From Treponema sp. (GTDB taxonomy: Bacteria > Spirochaetota > Spirochaetia > Treponematales > Breznakiellaceae), in assembly GCA_031267685.1 (NCBI GenBank), contig JAIRYV010000055.1, forward strand, positions 1 through 36,888: a stretch of DNA of 36,888 nucleotides. Reading direction: 5' to 3'. Under the pieces are notes generated by a model. That model was not told where the DNA came from and searched no databases. It saw only the letters and a list, made by a program, of their open reading frames with translations. How positions within the stretch are numbered: the stretch's first letter is position 1; every line of letters starts with the position of its first letter. The position numbers and the translations under genes were made by a program. Positions 25,040 through 33,041 of the stretch are shown one piece after another.

Positions 25040-26388
25040 CAGCGACCGCTTAACCAACGCCATGTGTAACAGGACCCGCGAACCAAGAAATCGCCACCCA
25101 TTGCCAGCCATACGCCGACCGGACCAATGCGGGTGGTGTAAGTGAGCAGGTACGCGAGGCTTACCCGAACGGTCCACATGGATATGCTACCCGCAATCAT
25201 GCAGAAACGGGCGTCGCCAGCGGCGCGCAGAGCGTTTGGCAGGGCAAAGCTGAGGGGCCAGCCGATCACCATAGAAATACAGTGGATACGCAGGAAACTT
25301 TTTGCCAGCTCACCGGCTTCAGGAGAGAGATTAAAGAGGCTGATCAGTTGATTCATAAAAAGTAAAACAGTGCCGCTCATAATAAACATGATTAGGTAGG
25401 CCAGTTTAATCAATTTGGCGCATTGCTTTTTGGCCTCGGCGTAATCGCCCGCGCCCACGCACTGGCCAACTACCGTGAGCAGCGCCATGCCACAGGCCAT
25501 ACCGGGCATAAAGGAGAAAGAGTTAACTACGCTGGCAATGGCATTGGCTGCAATGGCAGAAGTGCCAAAGGTCGGAAAGATACGCTGGGTGAGGAGCCGG
25601 CCTAACTGAAACATGGAGCTTTCAAGTCCGCTTGGAATGCCCACATTCAGGATACTGCGGAGCATGGAGCGTATGAAGCGGAGCTTGTGAAGTCCTGCAA
25701 GGCTTATAGGCGAATGTGTATCGCGGACAAGCATGACTGTGGTGATGACTGCAGCAGCGATTCTGCTCACCAGCGTGGAAAGCGCCGCGCCAAGAACGCC
25801 GATTTTAAGCACATAGATACAGAAGGCATTGCCGCCAATGTTCATAATGTTCACCAGCAGGGCGATCCGCATGGTTACTTTGCTATTACCCGCTGCACGG
25901 AACAGGGCTGCGTTGGCGTTGTAAAGCGCGAGGCTCGGATAGGAGAGCGATGTTACTAGCAGATAAATTTCAGCGGCGCTCCGTACATCGTCGCTGAGGG
26001 TTCCGTAGAAAAGCCAGAGGATAGGCTTCCTGAAGATCAGAGCTATGATCATGATAACAAGCGAGGCGGACAGGGCTGTGTAGACCAGTTGCCTGCTTGC
26101 GAGGCGGGAACTGCGCTGGTCCTTGCGCCCGATGTACTGGCTGACTACCACTGCACCGCCAGTGCAAAGCGCGGCAAAAACGATGATGAGCAAGTTATTG
26201 ATATTGTCAACGATATTAACCGCGGAAACCGCATGTTCACCAACGCTGCTCATCATAACGGTATCAGCCGCGCCCATAGTAACCGATAGAATCTGTTCAA
26301 TGATAAGGGGCCACAACAGGCGGAACAAAGCTCGGTTACTCCATTGTTCCGCCATACTCAGAGAAGTACTACTTTTGTTTTTATTCAT
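25018..26388 (-). CDS. MATE-family efflux transporter
   Basis: A 456-residue inner-membrane antiporter of the multidrug and toxin extrusion family, with about twelve hydrophobic helices in two homologous halves. Typical stretches are LLWPLIIEQILSVTMGAADT near the N-terminus and VGIPSGLESSMFQLGRLL at the start of the second half, with ALRAAGDARF near the C-terminus. It would export cationic compounds using a sodium or proton gradient; the substrate is unknown. The ribosome-binding site is weak (AGGT six bases upstream). It converges on guaB with a 99-bp gap. Confidence 0.88.
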   Translation of the reverse strand: MNKNKSSTSLSMAEQWSNRALFRLLWPLIIEQILSVTMGAADTVMMSSVGEHAVSAVNIVDNINNLLIIVFAALCTGGAVVVSQYIGRKDQRSSRLASRQLVYTALSASLVIMIIALIFRKPILWLFYGTLSDDVRSAAEIYLLVTSLSYPSLALYNANAALFRAAGNSKVTMRIALLVNIMNIGGNAFCIYVLKIGVLGAALSTLVSRIAAAVITTVMLVRDTHSPISLAGLHKLRFIRSMLRSILNVGIPSGLESSMFQLGRLLTQRIFPTFGTSAIAANAIASVVNSFSFMPGMACGMALLTVVGQCVGAGDYAEAKKQCAKLIKLAYLIMFIMSGTVLLFMNQLISLFNLSPEAGELAKSFLRIHCISMVIGWPLSFALPNALRAAGDARFCMIAGSISMWTVRVSLAYLLTYTTRIGPVGVWLAMGGDFLVRGSCYTWRWLSGRWQTKKVI

Positions 26389-26404
26389 ACAATGTACCTA
26401 ATTT

Positions 26405-26433
26405 AGTATAGCCCAATTCTAGTAAGTAGACAA
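26405..26433 (-). promoter_or_regulatory. promoter of the MATE gene
   Basis: On the minus strand: TTGTCT (26428-26433), a 17-bp spacer and TATACT (26405-26410). Transcription would begin about 10 nt before the ATG at 26388. Confidence 0.55.
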
Positions 26434-26571
26434 CGCTTATGCGTGAGTACCAAGTATGCTGGATATTGAAGATGTTTCCGTTTTTCAAACGCCGAAACAA
26501 GCGCTGGCACGAGACTCCGTGCTATGCGGTCAAACCAATGCCAAGCCCTTACGCAGCCTCGTGAAAAGTCC

Positions 26572-26601
26572 TTGCATATAAATACGCTATCTATATATAA
26601 T
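26572..26601 (+). promoter_or_regulatory. promoter upstream of the BspA-like fragment
   Basis: TTGCAT (26572-26577), an 18-bp spacer and perfect TATAAT (26596-26601). The leader to the ATG at 26623 would be about 15 nt and lacks a clear Shine-Dalgarno sequence. Confidence 0.5.
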
Positions 26602-26622
26602 ACCACTATAGACTAAAACCTA

Positions 26623-27018
26623 ATGAACCAGAACAAGCACTGCATCAGAGGAAGTGACCTGATGACCCGCCGGCAGGTAGACCGCGCCTCCTTCATCTCC
26701 CCAGCGTGTACGCCACGTTTCCTAATTACTTACATCGACAAAAGCGCGGTTGTCGCGCTTTTAGTAACTATTCTCGTTGGGACAGCGATAAGCTATTCTG
26801 ACACCGTAACCGTGAATAACAGCGGGCCGACGGTTGCATCTGGGGTAAGTGTGGATGACCCTGTTCACCTAACCGTGACTGGCAGGCTTGCAAACAGGCG
26901 CTGGGCATCTATCCTCTCCGACGTCAATAGTTCTGGCAAGTACGTGGCGCTTGACCTTTCCACATGCACGATGATTGGTACTAACAAGGCTGTAACCATC
27001 ACAGACGCGGTACAGTAG
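26623..27018 (+). CDS. fragment related to treponemal BspA-like surface proteins
   Basis: A 131-residue product. After a basic N-terminus comes one hydrophobic helix (AVVALLVTILVGTAISY), then a short extracytoplasmic part. SSGKYVALDLSTCTMIGT resembles the region that opens leucine-rich BspA-like repeats in many treponemal surface proteins. The repeats themselves are missing, and the protein stops soon after. It is either a truncated gene or a small membrane-anchored derivative. The promoter is good but there is no ribosome-binding site. Identification is by pattern only. Confidence 0.5.
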   Translation: MNQNKHCIRGSDLMTRRQVDRASFISPACTPRFLITYIDKSAVVALLVTILVGTAISYSDTVTVNNSGPTVASGVSVDDPVHLTVTGRLANRRWASILSDVNSSGKYVALDLSTCTMIGTNKAVTITDAVQ

Positions 27019-27097
27019 CGCGGCGAGGGCTGACATCAACGGGCTGATGGCTTGACAAACTATCCCCTGCGGTGTTAGCCTTCTATAAACAGTTTCC

Positions 27098-27145
27098 AAG
27101 GCAGCGTTCCTCGAAGCGCCGCCTTGTCTCTCCGTACAGGGAGAC
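27098..27145 (+). promoter_or_regulatory. two leader hairpins before the second DUF4469 gene
   Basis: AAGGCAGCG pairs with CGCCGCCTT-like sequence (about 27098-27126, one mismatch), and GTCTCTC pairs with GGGAGAC just after it. They lie 50-100 bp upstream of the ATG and could attenuate or protect the mRNA. A TTGACA at about 27052 lacks a matching -10 box at normal spacing. Confidence 0.35.
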
Positions 27146-27195
27146 GAATTATATTACAGCCGAAAGCTGGCCGCCCACGGCTGAAGGAGAAAACA

Positions 27196-27942
27196 ATGGC
27201 TAAGAAAACTTATTGGAAGGTTTGGTTAAGACAAAACCTGCTCACCCAAGACGTGGAAAACGATTTTGTCGCGGAAGTATCCACAACCGGCGACACGCTC
27301 CGCAACGAGGATTTAGCCGCCCGTATTGTCGCGGGTCGCTCGGAACTGCGTTTCGAGACCATCTTGAGCATATTGACTGCACGTGATGAGATCGTGCGCG
27401 AAGCAATAGTCCAAGGTACTCCGGTATTGGACGGCTGCGTCCGTGTCGCGCCGCGTGTAAGCGGTATTTGGGTAGGCGTATCTCACGCATTCGACCCTGC
27501 ACTCCACAAGATAGGAATCGACGTAAGCCCTAGCGCGGAGATGCGCTCTGTGTTAGAGACTGTGGGCGTGGAAGTGCTGGGAGAGAAGAACTCCGGCGCG
27601 TATATCGGGCTTGTTACAGACGTTAGTACGGGTAAGACCAACGGAACCATAACGCCTGGTGAGGACGTAATCGTAACGGGCAACAAGCTAAAGATAGTGC
27701 CTGAAGACGACGAGAAACTGGGGGTGTTTTTCGTGGGCGAGGACGGCACAGAGATACAGGTTACGCATAAGCTCACGGAAAACAACCCGAAGAAACTCAT
27801 CTTCCGCGTTCCCGCGTTAGAGCCAGGGGCATGGACGCTCAAGATTGTAACGCGCTTTACCAGTTCCAGTCATCTACTCAATGATCCGCGCATAATCACC
27901 TACGAATACCCGCTGACTGTAGAACTCCCGTCGGCTCCTTAA
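27196..27942 (+). CDS. second HU-like DNA-binding domain / DUF4469 protein
   Basis: A 248-residue paralogue of the protein at 3598. Conserved blocks are WLRQNLLTQDVENDFVAEVS at the N-terminus and, in the C-terminal Ig-like domain, DVSTGKTNGTITPG, GNKLKIV, GVFFV, FRVPALEPGAWTLKIVTRFT and the closing DPRIITYEYPL. The middle part diverges strongly. AAGGAG lies seven bases before the ATG at 27196; an earlier in-frame start adds 24 residues that the paralogue lacks. There is no signal peptide. Its function is unknown, as for the first copy. Confidence 0.75.
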   Translation: MAKKTYWKVWLRQNLLTQDVENDFVAEVSTTGDTLRNEDLAARIVAGRSELRFETILSILTARDEIVREAIVQGTPVLDGCVRVAPRVSGIWVGVSHAFDPALHKIGIDVSPSAEMRSVLETVGVEVLGEKNSGAYIGLVTDVSTGKTNGTITPGEDVIVTGNKLKIVPEDDEKLGVFFVGEDGTEIQVTHKLTENNPKKLIFRVPALEPGAWTLKIVTRFTSSSHLLNDPRIITYEYPLTVELPSAP

Positions 27943-27978
27943 CAGGGGAAGCGACGCTTCCTCGGTAAGGGAAAGGTC

Positions 27979-28034
27979 CGCTGATTTTCGCGGATTAACG
28001 CTGATTTCAGTTCTTTAATCAGTGAAAATCAGCG
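27979..28034. repeat. long inverted repeat (REP-like) between two genes
   Basis: CGCTGATTTTC (27979-27989) pairs with GAAAATCAGCG (28024-28034), and GATTAA/TTAATC pair again inside. A related CGCGGATTA...TTAATCCACG block occurs at about 32957-32995. A small GGAAGC/GCTTCC hairpin precedes it at about 27957. It lies between convergent genes and could end transcription on both strands, although T-runs are absent. Confidence 0.6.
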
Positions 28035-28063
28035 CAATCTGTGGACATCTTCAAAAGGAGTCT

Positions 28064-29851
28064 TTAGCTAAACCGTATCTCCACGTATTCTTCTGATAAC
28101 TTCTTAACCTGTAACGGGGTCTTGAAAAATCTCCCCACCCCTTTAACCAAGCCAATATAGAAATCAATCATCTTGCGGTGGGATTTGTAATGAACCCTCA
28201 AGGTCTTTTCATCAATCTCTTCCACATCAAAGCGCGGCGGACGGGCATTTGGTATGATCTTGATTACCTGCGCATGAATAGTATCAACCCCCATAATCAT
28301 GGCCTTGGCACTGTTTATACCATAATAATAGGCTTTGTAATATTTGGAAGCATAGTCATTGACCCAATAATCCCCGAAGGCTTCAGTTATTTGCTGGGGA
28401 GAAAGGTGTAATACCTCTCCGATATTTTTAAGCACTTTTTGGATAACCCCGTCATCCACATCTGCAATACTGGTAAGCTGTAAATCTTCAGGCAGCCCAG
28501 AGCGCCTCAGAATCTCCCGCCATTGCTCATTCCCTCCCACCTTCTTTACCAGCTCCGCTATACAAAGCACGATAGCGCCTTTCATACTATTTTTGTTGGC
28601 AGGCGGGACTTGCGCTGAAACCTTGAACGCCGAGACCTCACTCTTGATCTCGCTGATGCTGACCAGATTGAGCTTTACCTTATCAAGGGCTGCGTCCATG
28701 AGTTTAGCCGCAACTTCTGGATTAGAAGACAACGCCTGGGAGTCTTGCTTCACCTCTTGGGTAATCGAAGCGAGTCTCTCTACTTCAGTCTGAATGGCAG
28801 TGCTTTGAGCCAGAATGGTTCCCGATCCTTCATGAATATCCTTAATGCTTTGTTGAATACCAGTGAATTGGCTTATCAGCTCTTCCATAGTTCCTGATCG
28901 CTTACCAGTGGCTTTTACCAGTTCCTTCTGGTTTGCATCCATGTCTTTGATTGCCGTAAAGATATGTTCAAAGGAAAGGTTCGTGTTATTTGAGGTATGC
29001 GTCGCGTTTTCCATGGACTCTTTGAGGCTTTTCATGCTCTCCGTGATGATGCGGGATTGCGTATTCGAGCTTTCTGCTAAGGTACGTATCTCATTGGCTA
29101 CCACCGCAAAACCTTTCCCCGTCTCACCTGCATGGGCAGCCTCAATAGCCGCGTTCATGGCTAGGAGATTGGTTTGACTGGCGATGCGGTTAATCACCGT
29201 GTTTGCCTCAAAGACCGTGCCAATTTTAGTGGTAAGGGTATCCATCATCTCTTGGAGCTTGAACAGTTCATCCTTGCCGATCCCCGCATAATTGTTCAGG
29301 TTCGTATAGTCCCTCACATTATCCTGGAGAATCCGGTCAATGTTGTGAGTGCTCCCCTTCAGTTCCTCAAAAAGAGTAGAGATGGTGTTCACCTGGTTCA
29401 TTTGGATGCTAATGGCCTTACTCTGGAAGGCATGGATGTCATGCAAAACGCGCGCTACTTGGCCTATGCTGACAGCCTGCACTGGAATACGTTTATCTAC
29501 CGTATCAATGAGCGTGGTCAGTGCCTTAACACGGGAGCTGGCCTCATCAATGAGCTTATACAGGGCTTCGGCATTTTCTTCGGTTTGCCTTGTCCGTATC
29601 TGAATAAGCGCTACAATACCATCCAGGTATGCGATAAAGCCGTTTATCCCATTCCCTATATCCAGCCCCCTCATCCCCTGTACCGCTATTCTTAAGGTTA
29701 GGTTACGATTATTTTCATTACTGAAGAACTTCCCTATCCCTTGAAGGGTTTGCCGTTGGGATGCTTCCCTTCTTTTATAGAAAAGGATCACGCCTGCCGC
29801 CGAAACTGCTGCGGATACGATTGCTATACCCACCATAGCCAACATACTCAT
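28064..29851 (-). CDS. methyl-accepting chemotaxis protein with C-terminal H-NOX domain
   Basis: A 595-residue chemoreceptor. One N-terminal helix ([20 protein letters not shown]) anchors it; there is no periplasmic sensor. The MCP signalling hairpin has its tip at about residues 222-261 ([20 protein letters not shown]...[14 protein letters not shown]). The last 173 residues form an H-NOX (haem NO/O2-binding) domain: [17 protein letters not shown] start, the axial haem ligand His526 in DTIHAQV, NARPPRF, and the YxSxR haem-propionate motif YKSHR (555-559). It should sense NO or O2 through haem and signal to CheA. AGGAGG six bases upstream supports the ATG at 29851. The H-NOX domain is at the C-terminus, opposite to the well-known N-terminal arrangement. 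Confidence 0.88.
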   Translation of the reverse strand: MSMLAMVGIAIVSAAVSAAGVILFYKRREASQRQTLQGIGKFFSNENNRNLTLRIAVQGMRGLDIGNGINGFIAYLDGIVALIQIRTRQTEENAEALYKLIDEASSRVKALTTLIDTVDKRIPVQAVSIGQVARVLHDIHAFQSKAISIQMNQVNTISTLFEELKGSTHNIDRILQDNVRDYTNLNNYAGIGKDELFKLQEMMDTLTTKIGTVFEANTVINRIASQTNLLAMNAAIEAAHAGETGKGFAVVANEIRTLAESSNTQSRIITESMKSLKESMENATHTSNNTNLSFEHIFTAIKDMDANQKELVKATGKRSGTMEELISQFTGIQQSIKDIHEGSGTILAQSTAIQTEVERLASITQEVKQDSQALSSNPEVAAKLMDAALDKVKLNLVSISEIKSEVSAFKVSAQVPPANKNSMKGAIVLCIAELVKKVGGNEQWREILRRSGLPEDLQLTSIADVDDGVIQKVLKNIGEVLHLSPQQITEAFGDYWVNDYASKYYKAYYYGINSAKAMIMGVDTIHAQVIKIIPNARPPRFDVEEIDEKTLRVHYKSHRKMIDFYIGLVKGVGRFFKTPLQVKKLSEEYVEIRFS

Positions 29852-29922
29852 CTTTGTCCTCCTATTCAGAGTGTTAACCACACCGTAATTACTATCAATC
29901 TAACCACGCTCCAAGCGCTGGT

Positions 29923-30066
29923 TTACTGGGAACCTTTGCCTTTTATACATTTGGCGATGATCATCATGAGTATAGCAACACCGCCGCAGACCACAAAAAG
30001 GCCGAGCATCCCTTTCCACATGATGGTTAGGGATGCCAAGACATTCTGCAAAATCGTTTCGTTCAT
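29923..30066 (-). CDS. small OadG-like subunit of sodium pump decarboxylase
   Basis: A 47-residue protein with one membrane helix (MLGLFVVCGGVAILMMIIA), a short N-terminus and a basic tail. It begins 12 bp after the oadB stop, with AGGAG eight bases upstream. Size and place match the small gamma-like subunits that hold the decarboxylase complex together. It lacks the acidic and His-rich tail of classical OadG. The identification depends largely on context. Confidence 0.7.
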   Translation of the reverse strand: MNETILQNVLASLTIMWKGMLGLFVVCGGVAILMMIIAKCIKGKGSQ

Positions 30067-30078
30067 AGTAGTGATCTC

Positions 30079-31218
30079 CTATAAAGTCGCGAGAATCAAG
30101 CTCAAGACCAGGCCGCTTGCCGCCACCGAGGCGATCTGCCCCGATACATTGGCGCTTACCGCGTGCATCAGGAATATGTTGGTGGGGTCTTCTTTAAGGG
30201 CCAGCTTTTGGATAACCCGGGAGGACATGGGAAACGCGGAAATCCCCGCGGCCCCTATCATGGGGTTTATCTTTTTCTTTAAGAAGAGGTTGAGGAATTT
30301 GGTAAACAAGACTCCGCCCACTGTATCGAGGATAAAGGCAAAAAGCCCCAGTGCCAGTATTTTGAGCGTGTCTAGGGTGAGAAAGGCTTCGGCTTGCAGA
30401 GTAAAGGCGATGGTGATGCCTAAAAGCAGGGTGATCAGGTTGGAAAGGCTCTTTTGCGCGGTTTCCGAGAGGGACTCCAAGACCCCGCATTCCCGGATGA
30501 GGTTGCCGAACATGAGGAAGCCGATAAGCGCTACTGCGGAAGGGGAGATAAAGCCCACGACGATGGTTACGGCAATGGGGAATATGATTTTTAAGATGCG
30601 CGGTATCTCGGTACTGGCCACGGGGTCCATGTGGATCATCCGTTCTTTTTTGGTCGTGGTCAGCTTTATGGCAAGGGGCTGGATGATAGGCACCAGGGAC
30701 ATATAGGAATAGGCGGTTACTGCGATAGGCCCTAGATAGCTGGAACGCAGTACCTGAGAAACCAGTATGGTAGTAGGCCCGTCTGCAGCGCCGATAATGC
30801 CTATGGCCGCGGCGTCTTTCAGGTCAAAGCCGAAGAGGCAGGCTAGGGTTATGGTGGCAAAGATACCGAAGTGGGCTGCGGCGCCGAATAAAAAGTACAC
30901 TGGTCGGGAAAGCAGGGGAGAAAAATCTATCATGGCCCCTATGCCGATAAACAGGAGCAGTGGCATGACCTCGGAAGCGCTGACACCTTTTTCAAAGAGC
31001 CACTGGATCACCCCGTGGGTTTCTCCTACGCCAGGCATAACCTGATTGAGTACGCCGCTCAAGGGCAGATTCACTAGGATCGCCCCAAAGCCCATAGGCA
31101 TGAGCAAGGCCGGCTCGTATTCTTTGGCAATGCCTAAATAGATGAGAGCAAAACCAATGCCGAACATGATGAGCTGCTGCCAGCTTAACGCAAGAACACC
31201 TTCCAGTAAAAATTCCAT
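30079..31218 (-). CDS. oadB: sodium-translocating decarboxylase beta subunit
   Basis: A 379-residue integral membrane protein of the OadB/GcdB/MmdB family. It couples decarboxylation of the carboxybiotin carrier to sodium export. Conserved parts are GIIGAADGPTTILVS with the essential aspartate, SYMSLVPIIQP, and GAAGISAFPMSSRVIQK near the C-terminus. GAGGAG lies upstream of the ATG. The alpha subunit and biotin carrier are not in the window, so the acid used (oxaloacetate, methylmalonyl-CoA, glutaconyl-CoA or other) cannot be told. The symbol indicates the family. Confidence 0.9.
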   Translation of the reverse strand: MEFLLEGVLALSWQQLIMFGIGFALIYLGIAKEYEPALLMPMGFGAILVNLPLSGVLNQVMPGVGETHGVIQWLFEKGVSASEVMPLLLFIGIGAMIDFSPLLSRPVYFLFGAAAHFGIFATITLACLFGFDLKDAAAIGIIGAADGPTTILVSQVLRSSYLGPIAVTAYSYMSLVPIIQPLAIKLTTTKKERMIHMDPVASTEIPRILKIIFPIAVTIVVGFISPSAVALIGFLMFGNLIRECGVLESLSETAQKSLSNLITLLLGITIAFTLQAEAFLTLDTLKILALGLFAFILDTVGGVLFTKFLNLFLKKKINPMIGAAGISAFPMSSRVIQKLALKEDPTNIFLMHAVSANVSGQIASVAASGLVLSLILATL

Positions 31219-31521
31219 AATATCTCCTCTCGGAATAGGCTATACCAGATTGAACATTTATGCAAGGGGCGCTGTGCTGTCGGTGGAAGACCGCGCACGG
31301 GGCTTCTGTTTATTATATGGCGGAGTGATCGCGCAAGTAGCATCCGATGGGAAGCAAAGGGCTTGAACTTGATGTAAGCGCGGCGGGTAGTTACCGCGCC
31401 TCAATGGGTATGCTTTTTGCAAAAACTGCTTGCACGTTTTTGCGCCATATAGTAGCCTCAAGTTATTCAGCTAAGTGGACATAAACACCCGCTTGCTAAA
31501 AATTCTACCTTATAGTATCTT
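31219..31521. other. intergenic region with two inverted repeats
   Basis: No convincing gene. It holds a GCGCGG/CCGCGC hairpin (31378-31383 with 31394-31399) and a perfect 8-bp pair GCAAAAAC/GTTTTTGC (31419-31426 with 31436-31443). A TATAAT on the minus strand near 31313-31318 may belong to an oadB promoter, but no good -35 box was found. The other end has TATAGT at 31511-31516 before the next gene. Confidence 0.4.
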
Positions 31522-31899
31522 ATGGCTATGTTTTGGTTTGCGCGAAGAAGACAGCTCTCTATTCTCATGGTTTTCACTGCCATTTCAGTAGTGGGAACAT
31601 TCTCATTCGACGTGCTAGAACCTTATCAGGCTGTACAATACGAAATAGAAACCACTCAGGATAGAATGCTCAGCTCTGTGGAAAACTTCTTTATTCAGAA
31701 TCCGGCGGAAGTGCCGGTAATGTTTAGCACATTAGGCAGTGTCCGCTTTTCACCCTTGCGTATGAGTTTTCAGCGCATCAGCTCCTTCTTAATCATGCTG
31801 ATCAGCGTAACGTCCTGTTCTCAATCGTCATTCATCGCTAGTATGGGAATACATTACAGCGAACTAAAAAATACAATCCTCCTGAAACTCCGAATCTGA
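31522..31899 (+). CDS. hypothetical protein with N-terminal membrane helix
   Basis: A 125-residue product I do not recognise. It opens with a basic stretch (FARRRQ) and a hydrophobic helix (LSILMVFTAISVVGTFSF), then a polar segment. A second hydrophobic stretch (ISSFLIMLISVTSC) follows near residue 90. There is no ribosome-binding site. A TATAGT lies five bases before the ATG, so a leaderless transcript is possible. The C-terminal half looks irregular and the gene may be a decayed remnant. Confidence 0.35.
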   Translation: MAMFWFARRRQLSILMVFTAISVVGTFSFDVLEPYQAVQYEIETTQDRMLSSVENFFIQNPAEVPVMFSTLGSVRFSPLRMSFQRISSFLIMLISVTSCSQSSFIASMGIHYSELKNTILLKLRI

Positions 31900-31957
31900 T
31901 ACCATTCTTTGCTCCGCGTTCATTTTAATGTTCTCTCCTGCTTACCTGCGGGATACA

Positions 31958-31977
31958 AATAATCTTGGAGGATTATT
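31958..31977 (+). promoter_or_regulatory. hairpin presenting the ribosome-binding site
   Basis: AATAATC (31958-31964) and GATTATT (31971-31977) are perfect complements, and TTGGAG, the core of the ribosome-binding site, forms the six-base loop. The ATG lies at 31981. This could tune translation of the small membrane protein and the genes coupled to it. Confidence 0.45.
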
Positions 31978-31980
31978 GTC

Positions 31981-32220
31981 ATGAATAAATTTTGGCCTCT
32001 CTTTTGGAAACTCTTTGGAGGAGCGTTACTGGTGGCTTTGGTCATTGGTATTATTATTGGAATCGCGCAAGGTTCCCCTGCGATCATTTCCTCATTCGGG
32101 CGAGCCCTTATAGCGATTGGGCTGGGCGTAAGCGGCATCATCGGTTTTTTGGTAGTGCCTATTCAACTGTACTTTGAGGATCGGGCGAGCCATAAGGAGA
32201 AAAGAAGTGTTATTAAATGA
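31981..32220 (+). CDS. small two-helix membrane protein
   Basis: A 79-residue protein with two hydrophobic segments (LFGGALLVALVIGIIIGIA and ALIAIGLGVSGIIGFLVVPI) and a charged C-terminus (DRASHKEKRS). I do not recognise the family. GGAGG lies nine bases before the ATG. Its last 14 bases overlap the start of the PTS EIIA-like gene, so the two are translationally coupled. It is first in an apparent operon with EIIA and OadG, which hints at a link with the sodium pump. Confidence 0.6.
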   Translation: MNKFWPLFWKLFGGALLVALVIGIIIGIAQGSPAIISSFGRALIAIGLGVSGIIGFLVVPIQLYFEDRASHKEKRSVIK

Positions 32221-32680
32221 AATCTTCAGTGTACAGCACATCAAGCTGAACCTTGAAAGCGAAACAAAAGATGAAACTTTCGAGGAACTGGTTGAAACAA
32301 TTATTGAGTTGCGCCCTGAACTTAATCGTCAAGAACTGCTTGAAGCAATAACAATGCGGGAAAACCAAATGAACACCGCAGTTGCGCCGGGTGTGGCGAT
32401 ACCGCATGGCTATTGCCATACACTTGGCGGCATTGTTGGCGCCATTGGCATTTCCCGCACAGGCATCGAATACGATACGGAAGCACGGGAAATGGTACAC
32501 TGTATTTTCATGGTCTTGATGAGCTATGAACGCCGTGAAAAACATCTGGCCGTTTTAAGCAAGCTGTTAAAACTGCTTAATTCCGAGACGCTTACGGAAA
32601 TGCAGTCGGCAAAGAGCGCTCAAGAGATCAACGATATTTTATGCCGCTTTGAACAAAGCAGCCACAAGGAGCTGATATGA
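32207..32680 (+). CDS. PTS EIIA-type protein (fructose/nitrogen PTS family)
   Basis: A 157-residue EIIA domain of the PtsN/fructose type. The phosphorylated histidine is His67 in GVAIPHGYC, preceded by the usual REN...TAVAPG region. It starts with GTG at 32207, where AAGGAG lies seven bases upstream, inside the end of the previous gene. No EIIB or EIIC component is encoded nearby, so a regulatory role, as for PtsN, is more likely than sugar uptake. The next gene, an OadG, overlaps it by 4 bp. Confidence 0.82.
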   Translation: MLLNEIFSVQHIKLNLESETKDETFEELVETIIELRPELNRQELLEAITMRENQMNTAVAPGVAIPHGYCHTLGGIVGAIGISRTGIEYDTEAREMVHCIFMVLMSYERREKHLAVLSKLLKLLNSETLTEMQSAKSAQEINDILCRFEQSSHKELI

Positions 32681-32946
32681 CTATCTGGGAAATGTTTCAG
32701 CAAAGCGCGATACTCACCCTGCTTGGTATGACCGTTGTTTTTGCTTTTCTGTGGATCATGATCATGTGCGTTAATCTGGTTGGAAAGCTGATTCACAAGT
32801 TAGGTCTGGATAAAGATGTGCAGCCTATAAAACCGCTTAAACCAGAAGCGCCCAAAAATGCAAACAGAACCATAAGCCCTGAAATTACCGCTGCAATAAC
32901 AGCGTCGGTAACCGAATATCGTAAAAACGAGCGGACTGATGAATAA
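32677..32946 (+). CDS. OadG-family sodium pump gamma subunit
   Basis: An 89-residue protein with one N-terminal membrane helix (TLLGMTVVFAFLWIMIMCVNLV), a Pro/Lys-rich linker and the closing ITAAITASVTEYRK common to OadG proteins. It would attach the decarboxylase alpha subunit to OadB. It overlaps the EIIA gene by 4 bp and lies on the strand opposite to oadB, about 1.5 kb away. It is the second gamma-like gene in this region. Confidence 0.8.
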   Translation: MTIWEMFQQSAILTLLGMTVVFAFLWIMIMCVNLVGKLIHKLGLDKDVQPIKPLKPEAPKNANRTISPEITAAITASVTEYRKNERTDE

Positions 32947-33041
32947 ACGCACGTGTATCTCGCGGATTAGAGGCTGTAATTTGTGTTAATCCACGTAATC
33001 TACGGCCTTCTTTTCTCCTTTCGGTACGCGGGTTAGCGATT

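Noticed and set aside
26403-26606. 67-codon minus-strand frame between the MATE gene and the BspA-like fragment
   Set aside because: It covers both divergent promoters and has no recognisable domain or start signal.
29741-30706. 321-codon plus-strand frame opposite oadB
   Set aside because: It lies antisense to a conserved membrane gene, has no family features and no start signal.
31258-31461. 67-codon minus-strand frame upstream of oadB
   Set aside because: No ribosome-binding site and overlaps inverted repeats; kept as intergenic.
31219-31521. Possible tRNA or riboswitch in the gap upstream of oadB
   Set aside because: Two short hairpins are present, but no cloverleaf or known riboswitch core could be drawn.
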